DNA of 64,000 bases, from the NCBI GenBank assembly GCA_036925085.1, contig JAUPFP010000039.1, positions 1,117,501 through 1,181,500 on the forward strand, written 5' to 3'. The first letter of the stretch is position 1, and the number at the start of each line of letters is the position of its first letter. The DNA comes from Brachycybe producta. Taxonomy: Eukaryota > Arthropoda > Diplopoda > Playtdesmida > Andrognathidae. Both the position numbers and the translations under genes were made by a program. Under the pieces are notes generated by a model. The model saw only the letters and a program-made list of their open reading frames with translations, made no database searches and was not told the DNA's origin. This document shows positions 9,601-17,624 of the stretch, one piece after another.

Positions 9601-11113
9601 GAAGAGTTTCGATCAATTTTACGAAGATTATTCAAAGACGTCTCAGGACATTGCCCTCAAGAAACAGGCTTTGGATGCGTTCACGGAGACGCTGACTTTC
9701 TTCGAAGAACAGATCCAACTTCACGAGAAGTTTCAGAAGGAAGCCGAATTTCACGAGATCAAAAGGTAAAAGGAGGAGAAAGAGCGTTCTAAAGTAATCG
9801 ATCCGTTGGGATTTTGGATTCGTTTTCTAACGAACGTGTTCTTTTTTTTTCTAAATAAAAACAGCCTGATGGAAAACTATGACTTGGTCAAGAGTCGCCT
9901 TCAGGAATATAAAAACAGCCGAATGATGTTGGAAACGGATTTGAAGCACTGGATGGCTTATAACCGTAGCCTCGATCGTGAGATGAACAGTCTGAAACCG
10001 GAAGTGATCCAGTTATACAAACAGAGGGAACAATACCAGTCGTAAGTTTAACCTTTTCTTTTCGTACAATGTAGAATTCCTAAACAAATTTTCAAGTATT
10101 TAATTACAATTACTAATTATATGAGGGGAAAACTTAATTAAAATTACTGATTATCAGTTGAAACTTAACTACTGCTGCGAATACTTGATTACAATTACTT
10201 ATTACAACAATGAAAAATATAATTACAATTACTCGTTCTTTTTATTAGGTGGCTTTTGGGTCACGGCATGAAACAGGAAAACATCGATATGATTCTGAAG
10301 GATTCTTCGGTCGAGTCGAGAGGAGCCGCTAATATTCAGGATCCGAGCGGCGGCGGAAGCTGCATTCGGAAAGAGGAGTCTTCCGACCTTCACGACGAGT
10401 CTCGTTGGTATCTTCCGGATTGTTCCAGAGACGAAGCCGACCGATTGCTTCAGAGCAAAGCAGATGGAACATTCCTCATCAGGAAATCCAGTTTTCCCGG
10501 ACAGTACGCTCTTTCCATTGTGTAAGTTTGCGCTACTTGGGACTTTTAATGTTTTTAAAAACGCCCTTTGAACTCTTGATTATTCTTTCAGAAGAGCAAA
10601 ATTAAGAGAAACTTGAAAATGTTTTAGGAACTTGAAGGGTTATTCACTCACTTAAGTGATATTTTCATGTTGATATCTTTCAAAATAAACTTTTTACAGA
10701 AAAATACTCGAAAAATACTCTTTTTTAAGTGATTGCTGGTTACCCTTCTAGTTTCTAAAAAAGAACGTTCAAATTTCTTTTAATTTTGCTCTTCTGGAAG
10801 GAAGACTAGTCAGGGTTCGAGAGGAGGTTAACTCGTTAAAATGACCTACGTCTAATTTTTTGTTTGTGTTTGTTTTTTCCGTAGTGTCGGTGGAAAAGTC
10901 TTCCACTGTATAATTCAGGACACGGAACGTGGATTCGGATTCGCCGAACCGTACAATATTTATCCTTCACTCAAGAGTCTAGTTTTACACTATTCTCAAC
11001 AGTCTCTCGAAGAACACAATGACTCTTTAAAAACTCCGCTCGTGTTTCCCGTACGCGGGCAACAACCGTGTATAGTCGAACATAGCGATTACATCTCATC
11101 TTTGAACAGTTGA
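111..11113 (+). CDS. PIK3R: PI3-kinase class IA regulatory subunit (p85-type) with SAM, C1, RhoGAP, nSH2, iSH2 and cSH2
   Basis: Ten exons join in frame: 111-668, 6186-6320, 7086-7350, 7422-7847, 8300-8507, 8592-8981, 9334-9765, 9865-10041, 10249-10521 and 10885-11113. They total 3093 bp and encode 1030 aa; every junction is GT-AG and phase-consistent. Class IA regulatory subunits bind and restrain the p110 lipid kinase through nSH2-iSH2 and recruit it to phosphotyrosine (YxxM) sites at the plasma membrane. Visible here: SAM at aa ~188-252, a canonical C1 zinc finger at aa 288-337, RhoGAP/BH at ~355-545, a PxxPxR segment near aa 567, nSH2 from W622 with FLVR arginine R647, an iSH2 coiled coil at ~720-870, and cSH2 from W917 with FLIR arginine R942. 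No SH3 is present. Vertebrate p85 alpha is 724 aa; the excess is the low-complexity N-terminus plus SAM and C1. The family call is secure from the SH2-iSH2-SH2 core. The first exon is the least certain part. Confidence 0.9.
1110..1245 (+). repeat. Family A fold-back element, left half
   Basis: Contains the family-A words GAGAAACTAGAAAATG and GAAACTAGAAGGGTAGC, followed by the TTGATATCTTT core. The matching right arm is missing, so this is a half copy. Confidence 0.55.
2280..2745 (+). repeat. Family D element interrupted by a family C insertion
   Basis: TGTCATAA/TTATGACA-rich sequence on both sides of 2477-2681 resembles 32320-32520 (shared words TGTAACAGTCACAAAAG and TGTAACAATCACAAAAG). The family-C element at 2477-2681 splits it, so D was present before C inserted. 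Confidence 0.5.
2477..2681 (+). repeat. Family C MITE copy 1 (GC-box/CCAAT/CRE fold-back)
   Basis: A 205-bp near-palindrome bounded by CAGGCAATTAGAAATCGGG and its inverse. The arms carry CTCCGCCC/GGGCGGA, AACCAATTAG and one GTGACGTCAG motif. Copies at 3532, 4144, 35943, 36149, 36821, 50336 and 50791 share the full design. Confidence 0.8.
2767..2860 (+). repeat. G/C homopolymer-rich patch
   Basis: Runs of 10 or more G followed by C-rich sequence. An apparent short open frame over it is low complexity and is not called as a gene. Confidence 0.6.
3400..3512 (+). repeat. Family A element, left half, followed by family C copy 2
   Basis: GTTTTAGAAACTAGAAGGGG and TTGATATCTTTCAAAATAAAC are present. 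The sequence then runs directly into family-C copy 2 at 3532, and the expected right arm is absent. Confidence 0.55.
3532..3736 (+). repeat. Family C MITE copy 2
   Basis: 205 bp, CAGGCAATTAG to CTAATTACCTG, very close to copy 1. The central GTGACGTCAGAC and both GC-box arms are intact. One terminal base is changed (TTACCTG for TTGCCTG). Confidence 0.8.
3951..3969 (+). repeat. Poly-G run (19 G)
   Basis: A direct homopolymer run, one of many long G tracts on the + strand of this window. Confidence 0.9.
4144..4346 (+). repeat. Family C MITE copy 3
   Basis: 203 bp with CAGGCAATTAGAAAACGGG ends. The centre is more symmetric than in copies 1 and 2: GTTCGACGTTGAA faces GTGAAGTCGAACC, so the usual CRE-like TGACGTCA reads TGAAGTCG here. 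Confidence 0.8.
5043..5234 (+). repeat. Family C MITE, CATCTGTAGACAG subfamily, copy 4
   Basis: 192 bp from CAGGCATCTGTAGACAGC to a mutated right end (GATGCCCG for GATGCCTG). The interior still has GGCTCCGCCC, TATGAGCGTCAGA, ACCAATTAGAAAT and CATAAAAGGGCG. Its closest relative here is 16827-17026. Confidence 0.75.
5690..6010 (+). repeat. Degenerate family F-like fold-back
   Basis: Contains GAAAAAGTGGTCGGCGTGTGG, CTGCAAAAAGTGGTTG and GGCCACTAAAAGTCG, the same vocabulary as the elements at 13600-13790 and 33480-33850. Ends are unclear. Confidence 0.4.
6186..6320 (+). CDS. PIK3R: PIK3R exon 2: first two thirds of the SAM domain
   Basis: 45 codons, phase 0 at both ends. It starts [19 protein letters not shown] and ends HLDKEKLL before the donor GTAAAC. 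The W..xxVxxWL-like start and [13 protein letters not shown] are typical of SAM helices 1-4. Confidence 0.85.
6321..7085 (+). other. PIK3R intron 2 with GA microsatellite
   Basis: AT-rich, no coding potential. An imperfect GA tract lies at about 6520-6545 with GAGAGG-rich sequence to about 6620. No complete family A or C element is seen. Confidence 0.55.
7086..7350 (+). CDS. PIK3R: PIK3R exon 3: end of SAM, glycine-rich linker, first half of C1
   Basis: Begins [20 protein letters not shown], which completes the SAM fold. A Gly-rich linker then leads into the C1 start: H288, C301, C304, C318. The donor GTGATT follows codon position 1. Confidence 0.88.
7422..7847 (+). CDS. PIK3R: PIK3R exon 4: second half of C1 and first half of RhoGAP/BH
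   Basis: Follows a 71-bp intron. Supplies C321, H326, C329 and C337, completing the spacing H-X12-C-X2-C-X13-C-X2-C-X4-H-X2-C-X7-C. The BH start contains DLYKAYRTS, the position of the RhoGAP arginine loop, and [12 protein letters not shown], a p85/RhoGAP signature. Confidence 0.9.
7848..8299 (+). other. PIK3R intron 4
   Basis: 452 bp. Almost all the length beyond a typical ~100-bp intron of this gene is the family-A element at 7918-8205. Confidence 0.7.
7918..8205 (+). repeat. Family A fold-back element, full copy
   Basis: One of the best reference copies. It starts CTCTTGATTATTCTGTCTTTC, passes GAAACTAGAAGGGTAAC, has an inverted core with AAAGATATCAACATG, returns through CCCTTCTAGTTTCTAAA and ends AGACAGAATAATCAAG followed by CCCGTTCACACC. 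Confidence 0.8.
8300..8507 (+). CDS. PIK3R: PIK3R exon 5: second half of RhoGAP/BH
   Basis: Encodes the helical part of the BH domain, with [19 protein letters not shown] matching the p85 pattern of the RhoGAP fold. Ends at donor GTGAGT in phase 2. Confidence 0.88.
8592..8981 (+). CDS. PIK3R: PIK3R exon 6: linker with SH3-ligand motif and start of nSH2
   Basis: After the BH end there is ALPPRRTSR, a PxxPxR class II SH3-ligand pattern comparable in position to the second proline-rich region of p85 alpha. A Ser-rich linker follows, then nSH2 from EAEWYWGDI with FLVRDAS. Confidence 0.9.
8982..9333 (+). other. PIK3R intron 6 with family A element
   Basis: 352 bp; a diverged full family-A copy occupies about 9035-9262 (GTTTTAGAAACTGAAAGGGC on the left, GAAAGATATCAACATG on the right). 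Confidence 0.65.
9334..9765 (+). CDS. PIK3R: PIK3R exon 7: end of nSH2 and start of iSH2
   Basis: Completes nSH2 ([17 protein letters not shown], then [18 protein letters not shown]) and starts the iSH2 antiparallel coiled coil, which contacts p110: [21 protein letters not shown] is a p85 hallmark. Confidence 0.92.
9865..10041 (+). CDS. PIK3R: PIK3R exon 8: middle of the iSH2 coiled coil
   Basis: 59 codons of highly charged helix ([20 protein letters not shown] and so on). Flanked by a 99-bp intron on the left and a 207-bp intron on the right. Confidence 0.9.
10042..10248 (+). repeat. PIK3R intron 8 with degenerate ATTACAATTACT repeats
   Basis: Imperfect units such as AATTACAATTACT recur through the intron. 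The same motif appears near 20300-20430 and 42360. Confidence 0.5.
10249..10521 (+). CDS. PIK3R: PIK3R exon 9: end of iSH2 and start of cSH2
   Basis: Opens with the [17 protein letters not shown] iSH2/cSH2 linker, then a Gly/Ser linker and cSH2 from [17 protein letters not shown] with FLIRKSS. Confidence 0.92.
10522..10884 (+). other. PIK3R intron 9 with family A element
   Basis: 363 bp with a full family-A copy at about 10565-10830: GAACTCTTGATTATTCTTTC on the left and CCCTTCTAGTTTCTAAAAA on the right. Confidence 0.7.
10885..11113 (+). CDS. PIK3R: PIK3R exon 10: end of cSH2 and stop
   Basis: Completes cSH2 ([20 protein letters not shown], then [15 protein letters not shown] and LVFPV), then a 15-residue tail ending at TGA 11111-11113. 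This matches the usual end of p85 proteins just after cSH2. Confidence 0.92.
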
Positions 11114-11589
11114 GATCAACGATTAAAGACACAATTTTTGTGTGTTCGTGTTTACGACTAAAAACGAGGAAAAAAAAGGGAACTTTGACCTTTTCTTAAG
11201 ACGTTTTTTGTTTTTTTGAATTTTTATCACGTGATGAGAATGGTATAAGTGGTAATCGTCGGTCAAGAGATGGTTACCGGCCATTCCAGAGAAGGTTTTG
11301 ACGAAACAAAACGGAAAAATTCCGCAGCAGAGAATGACTTAAATAATATTATTAAATTTAAAAGAAACTTGATGTGTGTTTGTGATTCTGGTTCGCGCAA
11401 GATGGCGGAGATACAGGGTCTTCTTCTTCAGTATGTCTGCCCTGTTCTTTCTTCGGACGGACGGACGTTTCTTCTCATTTTTCTTCTTCTTCTTCTCGTG
11501 TCTATTTGTACATTTTTTTCTTCCAACCTTTTTTTAAAAAAAAAAAAACTCATCGTCAAAGACAACCGGGGGAAAAATGCGTTTTAGTA

Positions 11590-11800
11590 GTCACTGAACC
11601 TGGTTAGAGGCTAGGAAGGTAGCATTCTAAATGACTACTACTTAGTCAAAGGTAGAGCTAAACTCAGTGAGCATTAAACTTTATATCTAAAGTTGATGAG
11701 TTTAGCTTTACTTTTGACTAAGTAACCATTAAGAATATGACTCCTAGAGGCTAAATTAGCATCTAAAACTAATTCTAGCCTCTAACCAGGTTCTTTGACT
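11590..11800 (+). repeat. Fold-back element with CCTGGTTAGAGGCTAG ends
   Basis: Bounded by CCTGGTTAGAGGCTAGG at about 11598 and CTAGCCTCTAACCAGG at about 11776, with inner inverted arms (TTAGTCAAAGGTAGAGCTAAAC and its inverse). The end word is shared with the centre of family B. Confidence 0.65.
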
Positions 11801-11972
11801 GCAAAAAATAATTTTTCTGGTTTTCGTTACTCATCGCCATCTTCAGTCGTTCCAAGTTCTCTCGAGTTGTTCGAAAAAAACTTGAGGAAATTTAACCACA
11901 GTTGTTGGTTATACGAGGAGAGAGAGGGGCCATTTTTTGGGTGACTTAATTGTAATTATTATAATTGATTAG

Positions 11973-12207
11973 GGCTCGGATTTATATGCAAAATATCAAA
12001 GCAAATGTTTCTCAAATTGTTGGCTCACAAGTGCCAACTGTGTAAAATAATCAAGTCATCATCGTCATCGTTAGAGCAACTGCAATTAATGATTTTTCTA
12101 ATCAAAAAGGCGGGTTAGAGGCTAGATTTCTGGTTACTATCAGTTGGAAGCCTCCTGTAACCATTGTTTTTAACCATTTGCTTGTTATTTGTATACAAAT
12201 CCGAGCC
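11973..12207 (+). repeat. Family B fold-back element, copy 1
   Basis: Ends are GGCTCGGATTTATATGCAAA and TACAAATCCGAGCC. Internal words are CAAAGCAAATGTTTCTCAAA, GAGCAACTGCAATTA and GGGTTAGAGGCTAGA. Other copies: 29727-30008, 49179-49421, 61595-61893. Confidence 0.65.
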
Positions 12208-12660
12208 GTAATAATTATTATATGGACATAGAAATTGAAATGAATATATGGAGTCTTTATTTTTTTGTTCAAAGTCGTAAAAAGGTTTCCAATTATACAT
12301 AAAAGAAAATTGTGGCAATTTAATTTTGGTTTCAATTTTGTTTTGTTTTTAAGAAAATTATTATTTTTTTAATTTTGAATTTCTTTTCTCAATTTGAAAT
12401 ATTTTTTTCTCTCCTTCTCTTCTCTTTTTTGTATATTTATAAATAATATTATTCCAATTGGAAAATATATATATTGGGAACAAAAATATAGTTGCCAGAA
12501 ATCATTGAAAAATAGATTTTTTTTTTTGTATAATTGCCATTGTACTTATTTTTTATGAGCCAGTAATGATTGTTTTGGGTTTTTTTTTTTTTTTTTGGAA
12601 AAAAAACCCGTTCACACAACTTCCGGTTACTTTTTATTTGTGTCTTGTGTGTCTTCTTTA

Positions 12661-12842
12661 GGCTGGAAATACACGAACAATTAATGGCTTGTCCAGCTTG
12701 GCTTGTTGTTAATTCAAGATTATTTCTCGCATACGATTTAAAGCTAATTAAAAAAAAAGATTGAATTAACGAATTCTAACACCTTTTTTGGTTTTCTAAA
12801 AAGCCAAGACTGACAAGCCATAATTGACCGTGTATTCGTTCC
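12661..12842 (+). repeat. Imperfect palindromic element
   Basis: GGCTGGAAATACACGAACAAT at the left and GACCGTGTATTCGTTCC at the right, plus inner GGCTTGTCCAGCTTGGCTT against AAGCCAAGACTGACAAGCC. Confidence 0.55.
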
Positions 12843-13179
12843 TTTTGTGTGTTTTTTCTGTTTCTTGTGTGTGTTTATTACGAATTTTGAGTAACGTTTT
12901 TTTTTCTTGACAATCAAACAATTGCGATTATATATATATATAATGAAAAAAAAAAGGGAAATAATGTTTATAACTTATATTATGTGAAAAACAAAAAGAA
13001 ATTATTGTAACATTCTTAAGAGAAATTTAATTTATACACCTGTGATAATAATAATAATTGTGAGCCAGTTTATACTCTCTCTCTCTCTTTCTCGAACTCT
13101 TTTCGTTCCATATATTAATTTTAAAGGTGGTTCCTTCCATACTTGAATTTAAGTCACGCACTTTTGAGGAAATTTTCAT

Positions 13180-13460
13180 TTTTCAAGCAAACTTTTTTTT
13201 TTAGAAGGAACATTACGAAAAGAAAATTCAAAGTGATTTTTTTATTAACTAGAATAGTTGAATGATTAATTACGATAAGTTTTTTCATGATATCTTTCAA
13301 AATAAGCTTTTTATGACAATTTATTATATAATTTCAAATGTTTATTTTTTAAGCTATTTTTCTATGGAAAAAAAAAACTTTTGACATAATCTTTTACCAT
13401 TCTAGTTATAAAAATAATTTGCATTTTTTTTTTCGTAATGTTGTTTCTGAAAATTGTTTG
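13180..13460 (+). repeat. Family A' fold-back (CATTACGAAAAGAAAATTC variant)
   Basis: A variant of family A whose outer arms read AACATTACGAAAAGAAAATTC and TTCGTAATGTTGTTTC. The inner words ATATCTTTCAAAATAAGC and CATTCTAGTT are kept. Related variants lie near 30690, 39880, 54580 and 57770. Confidence 0.6.
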
Positions 13461-13599
13461 CGTGACTTTTTAGCGTCCAAAAACATCTATTGAACCATTG
13501 AAACATCTATCGAACCAGTAATACTGGAGCTGATTTTTTTTTCCAAAGAAAAAAAAATATTCGAACAGATTTAAGATCCATTTTCATACGAAGCGCTTC

Positions 13600-13790
13600 T
13601 AAGTAGTTGAGGTTGACTGCAAACCGACCACTCGAGTCAACTGCGGTGGTTGGAAAGTTTTCCGAGAAGAGTTATTGAGTGAAATGCAAAAAAAGGTTGA
13701 CTTGAATGGTCGGTTTTAGCGACAATCCTGCTGCAATTTTGTAGTCGAACTCAACCACCAAAAGTGGTTCGTGCAAAAAGGCTTTTGATT
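13600..13790 (+). repeat. Family F-like fold-back
   Basis: GACTGCAAACCGACCACTCG near the left and CAACCACCAAAAGTGGTTCG at the right; same vocabulary as 33480-33850. Confidence 0.45.
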
Positions 13791-14065
13791 ATTTGCCTCA
13801 AATTTGTTTAATTTTTATGTTTTCAATCTTTTATTTTTAATTGTAGGTCGTTTACTTTGAACTATAGACCTACATAAACATAAAGCCCATGGGCCCAGCA
13901 GGGCTGGCAATTTTTTTGAAAATTTTTTTGTATTACAATGGTGTAATAGGTGTCTTTGATGTCTTTTAGATTTACTTCAAAAAGATCATTCATTGAGTGA
14001 TTGATTTTTCAAAATAGTTTATATTTGTGTGTAATGTTTAAGTCTTACTTAGATGTTTGACATTT

Positions 14066-14252
14066 GAACTAGAGACCTACAGGGAAACCCTTCTTGGGCT
14101 TTTGTTTGGGCTGGTCATTTTATGTGGGGCCTGGTGTGTGGTCCTTTGAAAAAGTCCAGCCTGAGAGCCTTATGGGCTTGGTGGGCCGGGCTCACTTAAA
14201 GTTTTGTAAACTCAATTTTTTTTTTTTACATATTTGTAGGTCTCTAATTTGA
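14066..14252 (+). repeat. GGGCTT-rich element with GTAGGTCTC ends
   Basis: Inverted ends TTTGAACTAGAGACCTACA and TGTAGGTCTCTAATTTGAA enclose degenerate TGGGCTT/GGGCCTGG units. A further half end sits at about 13857. Confidence 0.5.
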
Positions 14253-14734
14253 ACGAGTAGTTAAATAAAAATTAGGCTAGTAATTTCGCAATTATTGCCA
14301 AAGGTGAAGAATGGTAAGTTTAGAATGAATCTCTCAAAATGAAAAATATGATGCATATTGCAACCTGAATCGAGTATTTTAAAATGTGAAATTTTGGCAA
14401 GGTCCCTCCTCCTCCTCCTCCCCCCTTAAATGATTAATTTTGTAATTAGTAATTATATTTTGTACAGTTTGAAATCAAATTATCATTTGTAAGACAAAAA
14501 ATATTGTTAACACAAATGAAATGGAAATTTAGCTGATGTTTCTATAGTTTGTATGTAGATTGTGTTTATATAAATATAAATCATCATTGAATTTAACATT
14601 TTTGTATAAATATTTAAAAAACAAAAGCTAGTCTTATGATTAAAGAAGTCATGTCATCAAGAAATGAATGTGTTTTTCTTTTTATATATTATTTCAGTCT
14701 TGCTCTGATATGATATTTTATGACCAAAGGTGAC

Positions 14735-15020
14735 TTTTCGAACTCTGGTTATTCAGCAGTTTCAAAAGCAACAACTCCAAACAGAAATTGTGTTTTAGAA
14801 ACTAGAAGGGTAGTTCAATCACTAAATAGTAATTTTGTTATTTTTTCAAAATAAACGTTTAACAGACACAAATTAAAAAAAGATTGTGTTTAAAAAAGCT
14901 TATTTTAAAAGATATCCAATCAACATGAAAATGTGTCCTTAAACGATTGTGATTGAGCGACCCTTCTAGTATCTAAAACACTTTCGTTGATAGAAAGTAA
15001 AATCAGAGTTTAAATCACAA
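14735..15020 (+). repeat. Family A fold-back, full copy
   Basis: GTTTTAGAAACTAGAAGGGT on the left and ACCCTTCTAGTATCTAAAAC on the right, with facing ATATC cores. The left copy of the core word is shortened. Confidence 0.65.
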
Positions 15021-15635
15021 TTACAAGTTTACATTAAGAAAAATAAATGGCAGCTGCGGTGGCGGCTACTCCTTAGAACCTAGGCGCCAAAATTAAAACT
15101 ATGCGGTTGTAACTTTGTGGTCAAAATAAAATTTTTGATAAAAAAGGGGTGAAAATCAATTTTGATTGAGTCAATTATTTTTTGAAACTCGGTCAAAATT
15201 GATTTTCACCCCCTTTTTTTATCTCATTTATAGCTTGTTTATTGTGTCGTGAATCGGTCACACTACTTGCTCGTCCTCGCTGCTGCAGTTGCGGCTCGAG
15301 GGCACTCTTGGTGTAGAACGACGTTCCCACCCCACAGCGCAAGAGGAACAAAATCAAGTTCCATCCAAATAGGGGTGAAAATAAATTTTTATCGAGGTTT
15401 TTTTTTTTTAACTTGGATCAAAATTTAGTTTCACCCCTTTTTCTGCTCCCAACAGTTCACGGCTCAATTTAATAATTACTCCGTATCAATAGCTCGTTAT
15501 TCATTGTGCCCTGCTTCGTAATTAAGAAGGAGCTGTCATGGAACCATTGATGGTTTCCAGGGAAACCAATCCAGACCCTTGCTGCTGCAGTTGCGGCTAG
15601 CTGTCTTTTAAAACAGCAGCACTCTTGGCGCAGAA

Positions 15636-16388
15636 CATCTAGCCAGTGGCGTAGCGAGGGGGGGGGGGCAGGGTGGGGAACGTGCCATGGGCGCCATCAT
15701 TGGGGGGCGCCAAAATGGATTTTTGGACAAATTTTTTTTTAATATTGAAAAAAATAAAGTTTTAAAGAAAATAAGATTTTTTTAAAAAAAAATAAGACTT
15801 AAAAAAATAAATTAGATTGTCATTGTCAATACACTTTTTTTGTTCAAAAACACATATTGAGTTTCTTTTTTGAAGTTAAGCACTTTGCCTCTTTGAAAAG
15901 ATGAACCGGCTGTAAAACTTTTGTCTATCGCTGTGTCAATTTCTAGCTGTGAAAGGTCCTTCAGCAAGTTAAAAATTATTCTTTCATATCTGCGTGCATC
16001 AATGGGACAAGATCGTCTTAGTAATTTGGACCTTCTCAGTGTTGAAAGGGATACTTTGGACAAAATTAACTTTGATGATGTCATTGACCAGTTTGCATCA
16101 ATTATGGCTCGGAAAATTAATTTGATCTAAGATTGCATTGCATATACAACTGCATACACTCTTTATTTTTACTTTTGTATTGTTTTGTTTGAACTTGTTA
16201 TTTTCTTATTAAACATTCCTTAAGGCTTCAGAACTTAAACCATGCATTATTAAGTGGTTACGAACTTACAGTAGTTACTCTATAGTGATTTTTATATTTT
16301 TTTGAGATTTTTTTTTTTGGGGGGGGGGCGCATTTTTGACACTATTCCCCCGGGCGCAAGAAATCCTCGCTACGCCACTGCAACTAGC
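15636..16388 (+). mobile_element. hAT-type DNA transposon remnant with 8-bp target duplication
   Basis: The element spans 15644-16380 (737 bp) with TIRs CAGTGGCGTAGCGAGG and CCTCGCTACGCCACTG. It is flanked by CATCTAGC (15636-15643) and CAACTAGC (16381-16388), an 8-bp duplication with one mismatch, as expected for hAT. G-rich subterminal runs flank both ends. An internal frame at 15900-16130 encodes a hAT dimerisation-domain fragment. It is far shorter than an autonomous hAT, so it is internally deleted. Confidence 0.88.
15900..16130 (+). pseudogene. hAT transposase C-terminal (dimerisation) domain fragment
   Basis: About 76 codons after an in-frame TGA, ending at TAA 16128-16130. It contains SISSCERSFSKLKIILSYLR and SMGQDRLSNLDLLSVERD, which match the hATC dimerisation motif of ZBED/ZMYM-like hAT transposases. 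No catalytic DDE part and no start codon are present. Confidence 0.85.
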
Positions 16389-16690
16389 GTCGTTCTGCCC
16401 CCACAGCGCAAGAGACGAGGACGAACAAATCTAACTCTCAAGATTTCCGCACCATCTGTCCCAGCATTCCTTTTGTTTCATGGTCCACACACTGTCTTAA
16501 TTCGAGCATTCCCATTTCAACCTCTGTGAAAAATCACTATTATGCTTTAATATATCTGTTGTCTACGATCTATAGTGGTCGAGTTTGAATGTGGTGGGTG
16601 CATGTGTGACCGTGTTTTGTTCTCGGTATGACATTTTTTGAAATGCGCGTTGTCTAATATCAGCTCATATGTTTCAAAATTTTGAATTTC
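16389..16690 (+). other. Gene-free stretch between the hAT element and the duplicated block
   Basis: Continues the host repeat GCGTCGTTCTGCCCCCACAG that the hAT element interrupted; a related sequence lies at 15270-15350 (GACGTTCCCACCCCACAG). Nothing coding is seen. Confidence 0.4.
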
Positions 16691-16826
16691 TGTTATTTCT
16701 TTCCCATTCATTATTTTTTTTTTTTTTATTTACTCTTCTAGTCTCTAACAAGCTTAGAGTTTAGATTGTTATCATATAGTTTCCATGTTTTGTTAAAAGG
16801 TGTCGCCATCAGTCTTATTAATTTGA

Positions 16827-17026
16827 CAGGCATCTGTAGACAGATTTATAATTTCTTTGGCTCCGCCCTTTTATGAGCGTCAGACGAAATATCAACCAAT
16901 TAGAAATAAAAAGAGCGGGACATGTGACGTCAGACCCAGTACCACAGCAATTAGAAATTGCTGACGCTCATAAAAGGCCCCCCCCCAACCAACGAAAGAA
17001 ATTCTGAAGCTGTCTACAGATGCCTG
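16827..17026 (+). repeat. Family C MITE, CATCTGTAGACAG subfamily, copy 5
   Basis: 200 bp from CAGGCATCTGTAGACAG to CTGTCTACAGATGCCTG with near-perfect ends. The centre has GTGACGTCAGACCCAG. It is absent from the paralogous position near 23175, so it inserted after the segmental duplication or was lost from the other copy. Confidence 0.82.
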
Positions 17027-17075
17027 TTATTATTTGTTGTTACTGTTAATACTGAAATGGCCGTCGTCGCCGTCT

Positions 17076-17557
17076 AATTCGTTTTCAAAACTAGTTTATT
17101 CAAGAAGTTGTAGTCGTGTCATTCTAAAATTGCATCGCATGATTCTTCTAAGGCTGCTTGTGTGAAAGATACATGAAAAACGAAACCTGAAGCGGTTGTT
17201 AAACTTATTCTCAGACCGCAAGCTCTCCATGTGATCCTTGTATCGATCACAATAAAGAAGATATCGTTGTAAAGCTGCCATGAAACGTTCCAGGTCCTCG
17301 TCAGCCTCGGTCACTTCCCCTTCTTCATAACGAGGACATTTGTAGAAAGAGGTGCCGTGTGGCGCCCAAGGGCCAAGGTACACCCAGCAACACTTGATAT
17401 TTGCATTTTTGATTCTTGCAAGAAATGTGGTTGCAGCCAAAAAAGCCGTTTCGAAATACGAGAAACACGAAACCCTCATTGTTAGAAGCAAGCCATTTTG
17501 ACGTCTCGATATCTTCGTCATATTTTGTCAGCCACATCTTTAGGAAGTGGCACGTGA
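17076..17557 (-). pseudogene. ARIH1: Ariadne-1-like RBR E3 ligase fragment, inverted
   Basis: On the - strand it reads through the end of IBR (KYDEDIETSKWLASNNEG), a collapsed RING2 (GCNHISCKNQKCKYQ), then in another frame LGPWAPHGTSFYKCPRYEEG and DLERFMAALQRYLLYCDRY, close to ARIH1. RING2's first CxxC is lost by deletion and a frameshift follows. RING1 and the C-terminal Ariadne domain are absent. It shares these lesions with 21190-21600. The IBR/RING2 frame is otherwise less damaged here, since the Glu codon at the position of the TAG in the + copy is intact. Confidence 0.82.
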
Positions 17558-17624
17558 CACGATTCGTTACTATAATCATGGCCACCTTATGTAAGGTGGC
17601 TATGCTATAATAATATATGAAAGG

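Larger units (their letters stand above)
11114..15643 (+). other. Intergenic region downstream of PIK3R
   Basis: The first part is probably 3' UTR; an ATTAAA at 11351 is a weak poly(A) signal candidate. The rest is AT-rich with fold-back elements listed separately (11590, 11973, 12661, 13180, 13600, 14066, 14735). Two further hairpins (15143-15223 and 15373-15443) share GGGGTGAAAAT arms. No coding exon is recognised. Confidence 0.55.
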
